From contig NC_088300.1 in the NCBI RefSeq assembly GCF_032854445.1, forward strand, positions 11,127,191-11,191,190: 64,000 bases of DNA, written 5' to 3'. The stretch is from Liolophura sinensis. Taxonomy: Eukaryota; Mollusca; Polyplacophora; Chitonida; Chitonidae. Positions 26,901-37,100 of this stretch are shown in pieces (position 1 is the first letter of the stretch; each line of letters starts with the position of its first letter). Below the pieces are notes generated by a model, which was not told where the DNA came from, did no database searches, and saw nothing but the letters and a program-made list of their open reading frames with translations. A program made the position numbers and the translations under genes.

Positions 26901-29385
26901 CAACTACTACCCTAGTGGTGGTTCCCTACTACAACCGCTTCCCGAGCCTTGCATCATCCCACGGCCGCACCCAGTGCCTGTCCAGTGTCCGCAGGCAGAA
27001 GTCAAGGTGCTCATTCACAATCCACATACAGAGCACCCGTTCATCACGCCCAGAGAAGAGTCGGGCCCCATCAAAGTGGAATCTCTCACCCCATCGCCCC
27101 TCAATCCCGCTGACCACAAGGTGCTAGAGGACAAACAGCCTGACCCTAAGTGTAGCAGCTCTCAGACCAAAACCAAATCCCACAAGCGCAAGCTGGGCCA
27201 AAAACAAGATGGGGGCTCAGAAGCCTACAACAACAGCAAGGTCAGCAAGAAAAGGGAGAAATCTGCAGAGGCCAAGAGAGGGAGCAAATGTAAGAAAAAG
27301 CCTGAAGGAAAGGTGCCAGTGAAGAAGAAAAAGCTGAGTGAGGAAGTGACAAAGGATCAGAAAAGAGACGATAAAAAAGTGGAGAAGAAAAAGAAATCAG
27401 CATTGACTGATGGGCCGACGAAAACAGCCAAGACAGACAATGCGATTGCTGTCTGTGGACCAAAAATCGAGGAGAAATCTCAGAAAAAGCAATGTAAGGC
27501 TGGCAGGCAGGAGGATAAAGGGAAGGCTGTTAGGCAGGAGGATAGAGGGAAGGCTGTCAGGCAAGAGGATAGAGGGAAGGCTGTCAGGCAGGAGGATAGG
27601 GGGAGATCGGTGAGGAAGGAGGAGAAGGGAAAGAGGAAGGATGGGCCAGGGATGCAAAAAGAAGAGTCGCCAAACAAAACAAAGCGGAAGCGTGTGGACA
27701 ACCATGGCTGGTCGTGGATTGGAGCTCCAGACCTTAAGATCGTCCACTCTCCAGTGAGTCATTCAAATGTGTGTTTTGGTTGCTCATTATCTGTGAATTA
27801 GTTATTTTCTTGTTACAGTGTACATCCCATCTTTATTTCTTGCAAGAGAGGTTTTCTAAACAAGGTATATTTGGTAGGCTGTTTTTTTTGTGTACGTGTA
27901 TGTTTCACTGATATAGAGAGCTCCATTCTCTTTTAAAGTCTGAATCACCAGTAATGCATCAAAGGTGTAAAACTGTTGTTTGTGTGCATTTTGCGCTATT
28001 CAGTGGCAACTAGTTACAAGTATATCTTTGAGAGCTTCTCTTGCCTTCTGGATGTTATTGGACTGTACACGCACGTAAAATCTAACACTTCCATGGAAGA
28101 CGCTCTGTTTGATCTAGAGCGAGTTACACAAAGTGTCAGTTCACATCGTGCTACATGGTATACATACGTAGTTACATGCGCTCCACACAGCAAGTGCTTC
28201 ATACAACTGGGCCTTCCTGATTGTTGACAGTATGTCCCGTATTGTTTTCAGCGAGAGATCCCTCCCACGGAGCGTCCATGTTACCCAGCCATGCGTCACA
28301 TAGATGGGGACGAGGTGCGTGCTGGTGACTGCGTATTACTCTGCTCAGGACCACGTAAATCTGATGTCCCCTATGTTGCCAAGGTAACCAACCTGTGGGA
28401 AAACGCAGACGATGGTGAGTGGCGTCTTACAGTACATGTACATGTCTAATCATTTACTGTTGTCCACTGCAGTTTGGGGCCATGATAGATTTAATAGTGT
28501 AAAATGTGCGTTATTCGTAAAATTTGGAAAAACGGTTGGTATGAGTTATTGAGAAAGTTGTGGTGATTCATTGTTTTGTACCTGTCTTTTGTTCTACCAG
28601 GAGAGATGATGATGAGTTTGCTGTGGTATTATCGTCCTGAACACACTGAAACTGGGCGACGCCCACAACACATGGACTGTGAGGTGTTTGCTTCTAAACA
28701 CAAGGATGAGAACAGTGTGGCTTGCATAGAGGACAAGTGTTATGTTCTCACTTATAATGAGTATTGTAGGTAAGTGAATGAGAACAGCATGGTCTGGAAA
28801 GAGGATGCATGTTATGGCAAGAACTGTAGGTGATCGAATGAGAACTGTGTGGTCTGTATCGAAGACAAGTGTTATGTTCTCACTTATATCGAGTACTGTA
28901 GATGAGTAAGTGAGAACAGCGTGACCTGTATAGAGTACAAGTGATGTGTTCTCACTTATAACAAGTACTGCAGCCATAGGTAAGGCAGTGAGAATTGAAG
29001 ATGAGTGTTATGTTCTGACTTATAATGAGCACTGTAGGTGAGTGAATGAGAACAGCATGGTCTGTGTAGATCGCATGCATTATGTTCTCATTATTAACTG
29101 ATAATAAAAGACAACAAAATGTTGTGAGGGTTTAGTCAGAGACCCTGTCCTAGAAATCTGCTAGTTTGTAGTCTGATGGCTTACATTGGCTGTTACAGAT
29201 ACCGAGCTGACTTAAGGTACACTGAGGAAGGCTGTTACAGGAGGACTAAGGTTGTCCCAGAGCCTGAAGATGATTATGCCAGATCAGCACGCTTACCTCC
29301 CCTGGATGCAGACCCAGAAATCGTGCTCCTGTGCAGACAAGTCTATGACTTCCGGCAGAAGAGGATACTGAAGAATCCCGCCTAA
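11856..29385 (+). CDS. BAHD1: BAHD1 homologue, BAH-domain chromatin silencer (complete, 6 exons)
   Basis: Coding exons are 11856-11933, 23086-24625, 26888-27753, 28252-28414, 28601-28769 and 29199-29385 (TAA). They total 3003 bases (1000 residues) with phase kept at every junction. The ATG at 11856 has A at -3 and G at +4; an in-frame ATG at 11817 in weaker context would add 13 residues. The C-terminal ~160 residues form the BAH domain, with [26 protein letters not shown] and a [12 protein letters not shown] stretch, ending [12 protein letters not shown] as vertebrate BAHD1 does. The middle is Lys/Ser-rich and disordered, and carries the BAHD1-type motif [10 protein letters not shown] plus a second RREASLNA. 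Vertebrate BAHD1 reads H3K27me3 through its BAH domain and recruits silencing factors in the nucleus; that role here is inferred. Joining of exon 1 to exon 2 rests on phase and composition only. Confidence 0.88.
11934..13060. other. BAHD1 intron 1, left part
   Basis: A CG-containing stretch continues to about 12200, then AT-rich intron sequence. No repeats or RNA genes were recognised. Confidence 0.45.
13073..13321 (+). mobile_element. Full-length tRNA-derived SINE with perfect target duplication
   Basis: The head resembles a tRNA gene with A-box-like GTGGCCAAGGGGTTAGC and a B-box-like region near GTAAGTTCCTGTCCAGC. It is followed by the GGCTTCCTCTCC, GTTTCCTCCCACCA and GTGAAATATTCTTGAGTA blocks and an A-rich CAAACAAATAAAT tail. 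It is flanked by an exact 12-bp duplication, tcattgtgtatg at 13061-13072 and 13322-13333. An intact duplication suggests a comparatively recent insertion into BAHD1 intron 1. Confidence 0.92.
13334..14937. other. BAHD1 intron 1, no gene
   Basis: AT-rich. There is a local duplication near 14240 and 14285 (gactcactgtagatacaagc, twice). Minus-strand ORFs of about 100 codons at 14254-14786 overlap each other in different frames and have no family features. Confidence 0.45.
14938..15960. repeat. 39-bp minisatellite, about 26 copies
   Basis: The core tattactgcacattgtagaa, followed by ccagtgggactattgctg, repeats with variation. Because the step is near 39 bp, some stretches stay open in one frame and create apparent repetitive ORFs at 15019-15261 and 15548-15841. 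These are not called as genes. It lies in BAHD1 intron 1. Confidence 0.92.
15961..17139. other. BAHD1 intron 1, no gene
   Basis: Unique AT-rich intron sequence. No exon, RNA gene or repeat was recognised. Confidence 0.45.
17140..17375. repeat. ~21-bp degenerate minisatellite
   Basis: The unit gttcaggggtacaggctttg repeats with spacing changes for about ten copies in BAHD1 intron 1. Confidence 0.8.
17376..18145. repeat. 27-bp minisatellite split by a SINE
   Basis: Units of agtgatatagtcccacagct followed by tcacattc run from about 17376 to 17797 and resume at about 18070-18145 after the SINE at 17800-18069. The last units before the SINE (about 17690-17790) are nearly identical to each other, while earlier ones vary more. 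Confidence 0.9.
17800..18069 (+). mobile_element. Full-length tRNA-derived SINE inside a minisatellite
   Basis: The best-preserved SINE copy of the window. Its head gcctctgtggctcagtcggt followed by TAGCGCGCTAGCG has a tRNA A-box, and GAGTTCAAGTCCAGC is a B-box-like element (RNA polymerase III promoter). It continues through GGATGGTCATGGGTTTCCCC and GTTTCCTCCCACCATAATG, the conserved GTATAAGTGAAATATTC block and an AAATAAATAAATAAA tail. Flanks cattctcagtg and cattcctagtg may be a diverged target duplication, but the host array is itself periodic there. Confidence 0.93.
18146..18904. other. BAHD1 intron 1, no gene
   Basis: Unique intron sequence. A 106-codon ORF at 18582-18902 lacks family features and is not called. 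Confidence 0.4.
18905..19215. repeat. ~75-85-bp tandem repeat, 3-4 copies
   Basis: Copies share aatcatggcccaataggggc, then CTCCCTGTC, then ctgctgatagcacccagtac, then acctg. They are degenerate. Confidence 0.75.
19216..22267. other. BAHD1 intron 1, largely unique sequence
   Basis: Contains a triplicated 27-bp unit (gattggcacttgctggaagt) at about 20398-20480 and a degraded SINE tail near 21530-21590. A short CAAATAAATAAAT tail fragment lies near 22208-22220. No exon was recognised. Confidence 0.5.
22268..22545. repeat. 28-bp minisatellite, about 10 copies
   Basis: The unit actcactgatatcatagcta followed by tcccagga repeats between 22268 and 22545 in BAHD1 intron 1. Confidence 0.88.
22640..22912. 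repeat. 54-bp tandem array, 5 copies, open on the + strand
   Basis: The unit is ggtacacgccttggctggcg, then gacatttgatggctcaggca, then gttgaacatttaca, repeated at an exact 54 bp (18 codons). One frame is open through all copies and would read as an 18-residue repeat. No start context, splice junction or family supports translation, so it is called as an intronic minisatellite about 170 bp upstream of BAHD1 exon 2. Confidence 0.85.
24850..25107 (+). mobile_element. Full-length tRNA-derived SINE with perfect target duplication
   Basis: A diverged head (GGGGCCTCCAAGGTGG, then GGGCTAGCACGCC) and a B-box-like region near GTGACCTCAAGTTGAAC precede the usual body and a TTAATAAA tail. An exact 13-bp duplication attgaccaaatag flanks it (24831-24843 and 25108-25120). 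It lies in BAHD1 intron 2. Confidence 0.9.
25340..26480. repeat. 39-bp array, ~29 copies, open on both strands
   Basis: The unit cacacaataccttcttgatg, then aaatatcaggctgtaaacc, repeats at 39 bp (13 codons). Because the step is a multiple of three and the unit lacks stops in several frames, long ORFs exist on both strands (for example 25409-26158 minus and 25515-26177 plus). A diverged copy lies at about 26655-26710. Copies at 25650-25940 are nearly identical (GGCCGTGTACCC type), which suggests recent expansion in the middle. The unit has a loose resemblance to the BAHD1 exon-3 acceptor region. Confidence 0.93.
27478..27620 (+). repeat. In-frame 27-bp coding repeat in BAHD1 exon 3
   Basis: Four to five copies of a nine-residue unit, AVRQEDRGK, lie within the Lys/Arg-rich disordered region of BAHD1. 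The DNA step is 27 bp and the copies are nearly identical, so this is a coding minisatellite likely to vary in copy number. The charge pattern fits a nuclear, disordered, basic segment. Confidence 0.9.
28690..29080 (+). repeat. ~73-bp array copied from the BAHD1 exon-5 donor
   Basis: Exon 5 ends agtgttatgttctcactt, then ATAATGAGTATTGTAG at a GTAAGTGAATGAGAACA donor. The intron then repeats this block about four more times (at about 28806, 28861, 28936 and 29001), each with the exon end, a donor-like GTAGGTGA or GTAGATGAGT and the GAATGAGAACAG segment. The real exon end at 28769 is the first unit. Confidence 0.88.
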
Positions 29386-32300
29386 CTCTTTCAAACATGT
29401 CATGAATATTCAGATTTATGGATAATTCCAGTTTATTTTAACATAATTTTTAAATTTTAATTCATGAATGATTAAGACATCAGTTTTAATGCCCACAGTT
29501 GTAACAAGTACATACGCCACTTTTCTCACCCAACATCAAACATTTAATGATGTTTTTATCAGAGTCTGCACAACATAGATAATCTTGTATACCATTGGTG
29601 CAACTGGTATTCCTTCATTTTGTATTTAACGGAGTAAAATGCATGTTTCGTACATCCACCCATTGTTGGAGGATTTTTCTCTTCTCAGAATCCTTAAAGT
29701 ATTTGCAAGTTGCTTATTCACTGCATCTCTAAATCCAAAGACAAGAAATAAACTGCATAGATTTTACCTTTTCACATGTTATGTTGATAAAGTAGTTATG
29801 ATAAGGATGTGTTTATATTTTAAAGTCTAAAAAATTGTACACAAGGCATTTGAAAGTGTACCTGTTAATCAATGTGATGAGATACATACAGCATAGGGTT
29901 GTACTCTGCTCTTTGTGAAGGGAAGAAATCGATAGACATAGCTGTGCGACACAGATTTCCATGGGGACAACCTGTGTTGTGTTGCTGTACATGGAATTAA
30001 ATAACTATACCGATGTGGTAATAATGTCTGCAGTGTATTCTGCAGGAATTTCAAGGAACAAACTAGTTTTGAATTTATCCCATATTTTTCTGAAATTTTT
30101 TAAAGTGTTACAAATTACATGTATTGTAATCTGCTAATTTGAAAAAGGAATTTTTTGAGTGTATTTTCAGCGAATGTCTCCAGTAATTTAGTTCACTTTA
30201 AGTAATGGTATGCGCATATGTATACATGTCAAAAAGGAGGTTTTTGAACATTTTTAAGAATAATGGGAAGGTCTTGCAGTTTTTCGTGGCAAGTTTTATA
30301 GTCTTGTATATTTGAGATCAGGACAAGATGGATTGTATGGATCCCTGTGCAGGAGGGTTAAGTTGGGAGTTTTAGCTTTTGCTTTCTTCTGTGTTGCCAG
30401 TCTGCATTGATGAAATTGAAAGGGAATGATTTTTAATCCTGTGATTGAGATAATCATTTTAATACTTTAATTTATTTGTGTTTTTGAGGCACATGAGTTC
30501 AGTTCTGACTGAAAGCTGTTTGCTGATAGTGACATATTGCTGAATGACCTATGTCCATGGCCAACCCCTCAAGCTGCCAGACTCTCTGTGTTGTTGTCTT
30601 TGTTGTTGTTGCTCACCTCATTGTGCCATTAAATCTCTGAACAAGGATGGTGTTGGTAGTATTGGCTGTTTTTTATGTGATATGTGGATAGGTATGTGAC
30701 AGAAGTATGAACTATTTGTGAGCAGACGGCTTGTTCCAATAATTCCTGTGATGATAGGATAGTATTCATAGGTGTAATTAGGAATTCCAGTATTGTAGAG
30801 GTATAAATATGTGTGTATGTTAACATTGCGTCATGTAAGATTAGAGGTATAAATGTGTATGAATGTTGGCATTGTTTTCATGTAAGGTGTGAATGACTGA
30901 AACATGTAGGTCATATATCATGATAACAGCCTCAGACTCGCAGGTTTCTGGGTGGTTATCAGGAAATCCTGAACCCAAGCTCAGCCTTTGTTTAGTGTTG
31001 GTTTTACTCAGTTGATGTACTTCAATCTTAGAGTGTTGATCACAACAAGCTGATTTCAGAGTTTTTCCATCTAACTTGTTGATCAATTACCTATGCAATA
31101 CTTCTGTTCAACACAAAGGCGTTTTTTCTGTTGTCTATTGATTAAGTTATGAATTATCCTACTTTTGTACCCATTGTCCATTTGCTGTATAAATGACTAT
31201 GATTTATTTATTGTTCTTCCTGAAAATCCATTTATGTACAGTTTTAATACACGATATGCTGTTAGATTCATTTTGAAATATACCTTTATGTATGTGTTAC
31301 TAGATTTTGATTATTTAAAAGTATTGCATATATTATTATACATCCTTAGCATAATAACATAGTCTGTGTGATAAGAACCTGAGCAAAGAACACATGCTTC
31401 TATAGATATATGGATGTCAGAAATCATGTCATTTTGTCTGATGTGCAAACACTAAATTGCTGTTACATGTAGTTGATTTTACATGGAAGTGTAAAGTTTT
31501 CCCTTATTACAATAGAGCTTACATCTTGCCTAAGTCTACCTCCCCTGTTATCCTATCTTTCTGTCAGAATTGGTGTAGAGTTAAAAGTCAGACCAATATT
31601 TCGCTATATATAAGGTTTCAGATCACAGATAAAAGTTAGCAGTGGTGTACAACTTATTTCCTTCCTGATATAAAGTGATATCCCATTATTGTGATATGAT
31701 AGAGAAGAAAGCTTGTAAATATTGCACTTTGCCTGGTAGCCTATCAGCACATGGATCGTGACGAAGATAAAACTTCACTGTGCTGTTACATATACCTGCT
31801 GTTTGTGCTAAGTCTGCACCTGTACATAGGCTGACCTCTTCTCTTGGCAGCACCGTTACTCTGTCCCCTTCAACCTTCATCCATGTGCCTTTGTCTGTAA
31901 ACTGTTGGCTCTCTCCTGTTGTTAGAAATCAAACATTCATGCACCATGTCCGAGACAAGGGCAGGTAACTCTGTCAGATCTCAAATCCTCTGCCACTTCT
32001 GACACCAATTTTACCAGAAAGTTATCAGATCTGAAAATTGTCACCAAAAGTCTGGTAGTCTTTTTAGGTAGTTCAAAGGGCCTTCTTCAAGCACAGGACA
32101 CATCACACTTGTTTGGGCAGTCACAATTTCTAAATGAACTGAAAATACCTTTTGTTACGTTGAAAAGGCAAATTTCCTTACAGGTCTTGTTTGTCCTTGC
32201 ATTCTTCCATTTTATTTTGAAATTAAGTGCACTCTGGAATGCGGAGGATCCACGAAGGGCTCTGGAATATTGAGCTCATTCACATATCAAGTTGACAGCT

Positions 32301-34154
32301 TTTTGACAGTGTCGAAGCCTTCCTCAGAATGTGTTTATTAAGATGACTATTTTCTATACAGAATGCTTGATACATGTAGATGAAGGTACCCTAAACTGAC
32401 TAAGTACTGTATTAGACCCAAGATTGCTTCATATTCTTCATTTTTGTTTTTCATAATCACTTCAAGACATTTTGAATGAGATTTGCATTTTGGAAAGATT
32501 GGAAAGATATTGTACAGGTTTGGAAAGTGATTTTTGCATGCTTGGCCTTCAGAACGGTTACATATAGTAATGGACTGTGTGCATTAAGCTGAAATGTGGA
32601 GATATGGCTGAAGGTCTTGGCTGGTTCACAAAGTGCATGCTGCGTTATGTATGAGTTAACACTCATGGGGACCAGTACTGTAGATGTAACGTCGCCATGG
32701 TAGTTACGTGCACAGAGCGATTCGTGAAACGGGTGCCAGGTGATTTAGAGGTAGGAATGTAGCTGATCAGCATGTGCCAACTACTGTGGTAAATGTTCTG
32801 GTTTTATTTCACCCATCAACCACAGTTAATAAGTTGTTTACTGATAAGAAGCAATTCAGTGTAAAAGAAAACAGACTGCCTTATGTGTATAATCATGGCA
32901 GCTATTGACCCAAATGAATAAAGCTGTAAGTATTCAAGGCCTGAACAAGTATGTACTGCCCTTGATGTGTGTGCTGGCAGGCCTCTAAACCATATTACAC
33001 GGTCTTTTCAACCTACAATGAGTAGTCATGCAAGGTAAATCCTGTAAGGATTGGTAATTAATCTCAGTATGACGATGAAGATGGGCATTACTCATTTGAG
33101 ATGGAGGCTGTTGATTAATCTTGTGATAACATGGAATAAATGAGGATGTGGCACATGTAGATGTACATTGCTCTCAAGCATGCTGCCTGCCACTGTTAGC
33201 TCTGGATCAGGAATGGCTTTAATATATTAGCTGCCAATACTCCGTAAATCAGCTCTATTAAAAATTGTATGTGAGGAAAAATTAAAAAGCAAAAAATGTG
33301 CACGTTACTTTGTTGTTGTTGTTGTTTTATGACTGATATTGTACAGGTTTAATATGAGGAATGGCTGGTATTACTCTTTGCTTGTAATGTCGTCCTTGGC
33401 TGATTCAGCTGAAGAGTTATTATCTCAGTCGCTCATTGGCCTAAACCAATAAGATTACAACTTTTAAGTCCAGCTCTGTTGGTTCTGCTGTGGTTATGGG
33501 TTAGGAGGTTTGTCTAGCCCACCCAGGCCCACTTAGCATTGGATGCTGATTTACTCCGGTTACCTCCACTCAACAACCTGACTGGTGTCATGATTTCCTC
33601 CACGGTTTCTTGCAGACATGACTGTCGAACAACAGCTGTAAGCTAACAAACCAATAGATTATTTGATGGAGGTTCTTGCCAAGTTTTATAAATTAATCTA
33701 TGCACCATTGGGCCATCGCTGGTTAAGACAGTAAAAAGCATTGACCTGCTTCGACTGGCTGATACTTGACCACTGAGGTCGTGTGCTTGCTCTTGCTGAT
33801 TAAAACTTTGACTGTGGCTTTGTTAGGAGGTTTGGCAAGAAGACATAGGCTTCATATACCCAGCATGGGATAGTGGTTTACTCACGTTTCCATCAGCCAC
33901 AAATCTCACCTTCGTCCGAAAAGCAAGCTATTTCTTTCAGTACAGCATTATAAACACCAAGCACATAAATAAATTCCCCAGTTGTTTTCAAAACAAAACA
34001 AAAACAGGTCTTGCACAAAGTGGTTCAAGGGAGACAATACATTGTGGGTTCGCAGTTGTCTCCCCGCTGTTAACTTGTTTCCGGATTTTAATGAGGGAGG
34101 TGGAGATGAAAAATGTAGATTATTTTTGTTGGAACTGACACTACTGGCTCCGCA
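29386..34154. other. BAHD1 3' flank and BAHD1-EXOC5 intergenic region
   Basis: AT-rich, without recognised exons. AATAAA hexamers occur at 29747 and 32915 and an ATTAAA near 30627, any of which could end the BAHD1 mRNA. A short duplication (ttagaggtataaatgtg) lies near 30790-30890. A degraded SINE tail lies near 33930-33975. Just before EXOC5 a start-stop ATGTAG occurs at 34113 and an overlapping short upstream ORF starts at 34091. Whether these are transcribed is unknown. Confidence 0.5.
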
Positions 34155-37100
34155 ATGTCACTGCAAGAGCTAGAGCAGGTATGACTAAATCGATTGACAT
34201 TTCACGCAGACCGTATTTACTCTCATTCATGTATGATGGATCTTCTGATCGCACTTGCTTCCCCGAGTGCAACAACAACAACAACGAAGTTGCATGATTC
34301 TCTTAGTGCACTGCATGTCTCTCTGCGTCATGCAGAAGTACAGTAATGTTTACCTGGCAGATGTGGTCAGTAGTAAAGACTAGCTGTCTCAGGATGGGCA
34401 GCTGAGAGTTGATATTCATAACAAATGCTAGTTCAATATGGGATTAACAATTAAACAGGTAAATATCAGATATTTTTCAAAATAGACCTCAACGCTTAAT
34501 TTAATTGAACTAGGCAAATGCCTCTGTTCTATATTTCTTGATAAATCATGTCGACTGGCAGACGACAGGTGAAAGATAAAATGTCAAGGTATCAGGAAAT
34601 GAAGAACATTGAGCATTATTTTGAGAAATATTGCTGATAATAACTGAATAGTGTAGAACAGAATGGTCGACAGAGCATATATAAATTATGAATGTAAACA
34701 AAGCCTAGTTTTGTGTATGAGGCAGTTTATATTGAATTTCATGTTATTTAGGCAATATTTTCCCCTCTACATATGGCCTGTAATAGCCATGCAGTAACAT
34801 TGCTACAATGCTAATTTCATTATGCTGTCCAAAAGTACTCACAAACTGTCCATTCAGATTGTTAATGTGAATATGTGCAACCCGTGGCCTATTGTAAGTT
34901 GGTAAGGGATTAACCGTATACAAGATTTGAGCAACTGTGGTCCAGTTGGAATCAATGTGTTTTATTTTTTTTTAAACTATAACATTTAACATCACATGAT
35001 AAGAACATCAGAGTTTTATGAATGTAGCTTGAATCGGCTTGCCAATAAATGTTTAAATGTTGAAATGGAGAATTAAAAATCCAAGTAAGCTAAAATTATA
35101 GGTACTATACAAATACTGCCTGCTGAATGGTGAATTGTATATTCAGCAAACATTCAAACATGTTTGCTGAATATTAACATATTGTTACTCTTATTTCTTA
35201 GGATCCTTTTGATCCAGAGGAGTTTGTAGAACGGCTGGCCTGGAGGACAATGGGAACTAAGGCTCGGAGTAACCCAGACGAGTTCTACCCAATGACACTC
35301 CATGGGGCCTTTGAGAAGACCATCCGAGACCTGAAAGACATGAATGCCAGGATGCAAAAGAATGTGGAAAAGTTAGAGAGTGAGTGCCAGGAAGAAGAGA
35401 AACGGCATTGGCAGAGAGTGGCAGAGTTACAAAAGACAAACCAGGTGAGAATCTGTTGAACCAGCTTTCCATGATGAAACATTGCCAGTTATAGGAATTT
35501 AAAGGTTAAGCAGTTTTGTACTTGCTAATAGAATGAACCCCAGATTAAAATGGATTAGAAGGAAGGAACATATCCGTAAATTCTTTGTTTCAGCAATCTT
35601 ATGCTCACTTCCAAGAGTTGAATGAACGGATCAACTTTGTGGCCACCAAGGTTGTTCATTTAGGGGATCAGTTGGAGGGTGTGAACAACCCCAGGGCACG
35701 GGCGGTGGAGGCACAGAGGCTTATGAACTACTTCTCAGAGTTTCTGTCAGATGAACCATTAAAGTCAGCTGTCTTTACTGACCCCTTCCAGGTACTCACA
35801 GCTCAGTCTACTTATTCTGGTGTCTAAGTAACAAACTTTTAAGATGCATCTATAGGTAATCTTTGGAAAATTAGTTTCAAAACACAACTTTGTAAACGTA
35901 AATAATGCAACGCAGAGAAAGAAGTATGTCTGACTAATGAAGTTGTGTATGTACTCACTGAGACAAATGCCTTTTTCTCCATAGCTACAGTTGGCAGCTG
36001 ATATCATCCAGAAGCTCCACCTAGTGGCCATGGAGTTGCCAAAGGGAGAGAAGTAAGCTTTATATTTACCTTCGCCATTTTCTGTGGAAAGACAGGCCCA
36101 GTGTCACTCTAGTGTCTGAAATAAATATTGTGAAGTTTGAGACATAAGAACTGACCACAACACATAATATGTATACAGTTTACACTATTTCCATGTTGGT
36201 TTGTCAGATATTATCTTTCTTATACCAACATGAAAACACAGGCATGTTCTTCAGTGTGCTTGTGTTTTTTTTTTTTTTGCTGTTGATGAATACCCAGGAG
36301 CCAAGAAGCCTAGACATAGTTATCTGACTGGACATCTTGTGATTTGATAATAGATTATATTATAAACAGATAAGATACATTTTGTGTTGTTTATTGAATG
36401 TATGGTTTTAGATGAATGTTCTCTACCCTCTGTGGTGTGCACATTAAAACTGCTCAGTTACAACATACAAGCACCTTGACATGTAAAATGAATTGTTCAT
36501 GGCCAGACAGATCATGCGACTGTTTGTCAATGATGTCCTTCATGACCAACGATGACAAACCAGTGGATGGCAACAACTTGGGGATGGTTGTGGGTTTCTC
36601 TCGGCCTCGCCCTGGTGTCCTCTGAGTATGTTGCTGGCAGCTGTCATATAAGTGAAATATTCTTGAATACGGTATTAAGAACCAATAAAATAAGTAAATA
36701 AATAAATAAATACCAGTGAGTTATATGTACATGTTGCTTATGCTACTTTAGCATTTATATGTTTTTAATTTTTGTGTTTGCAGGTTTGTAAAAGCCCGAA
36801 ACAGAATCAATGGTGAGAAGCATTTACTGCATTTCTCTGAAGAGAGAGAAGAATGTTAACCCTGTAAACTTCATGCACAATGTCTATTTTTTAATGTCTT
36901 CAGTTTAATTTCCTGGAATGGTAAAGTATCAGATGGTTGGAAGAAAGTACTGAACATGCATTTGGTCAACCACCATATTTCCTCCCCCGTGTAATTCAGG
37001 ATTTCAAAATGCTTAATTTTAATTGATGTGACAAATGTCTTGGGCTATATTCACCTGACCTAACGCCACTGTAAATCATGTTTCAGTGAAATACGAGCAC

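Noticed and set aside
27397-27762. 121-codon minus-strand ORF
   Set aside because: It is the antisense shadow of BAHD1 exon 3, created by the Lys-rich coding sequence.
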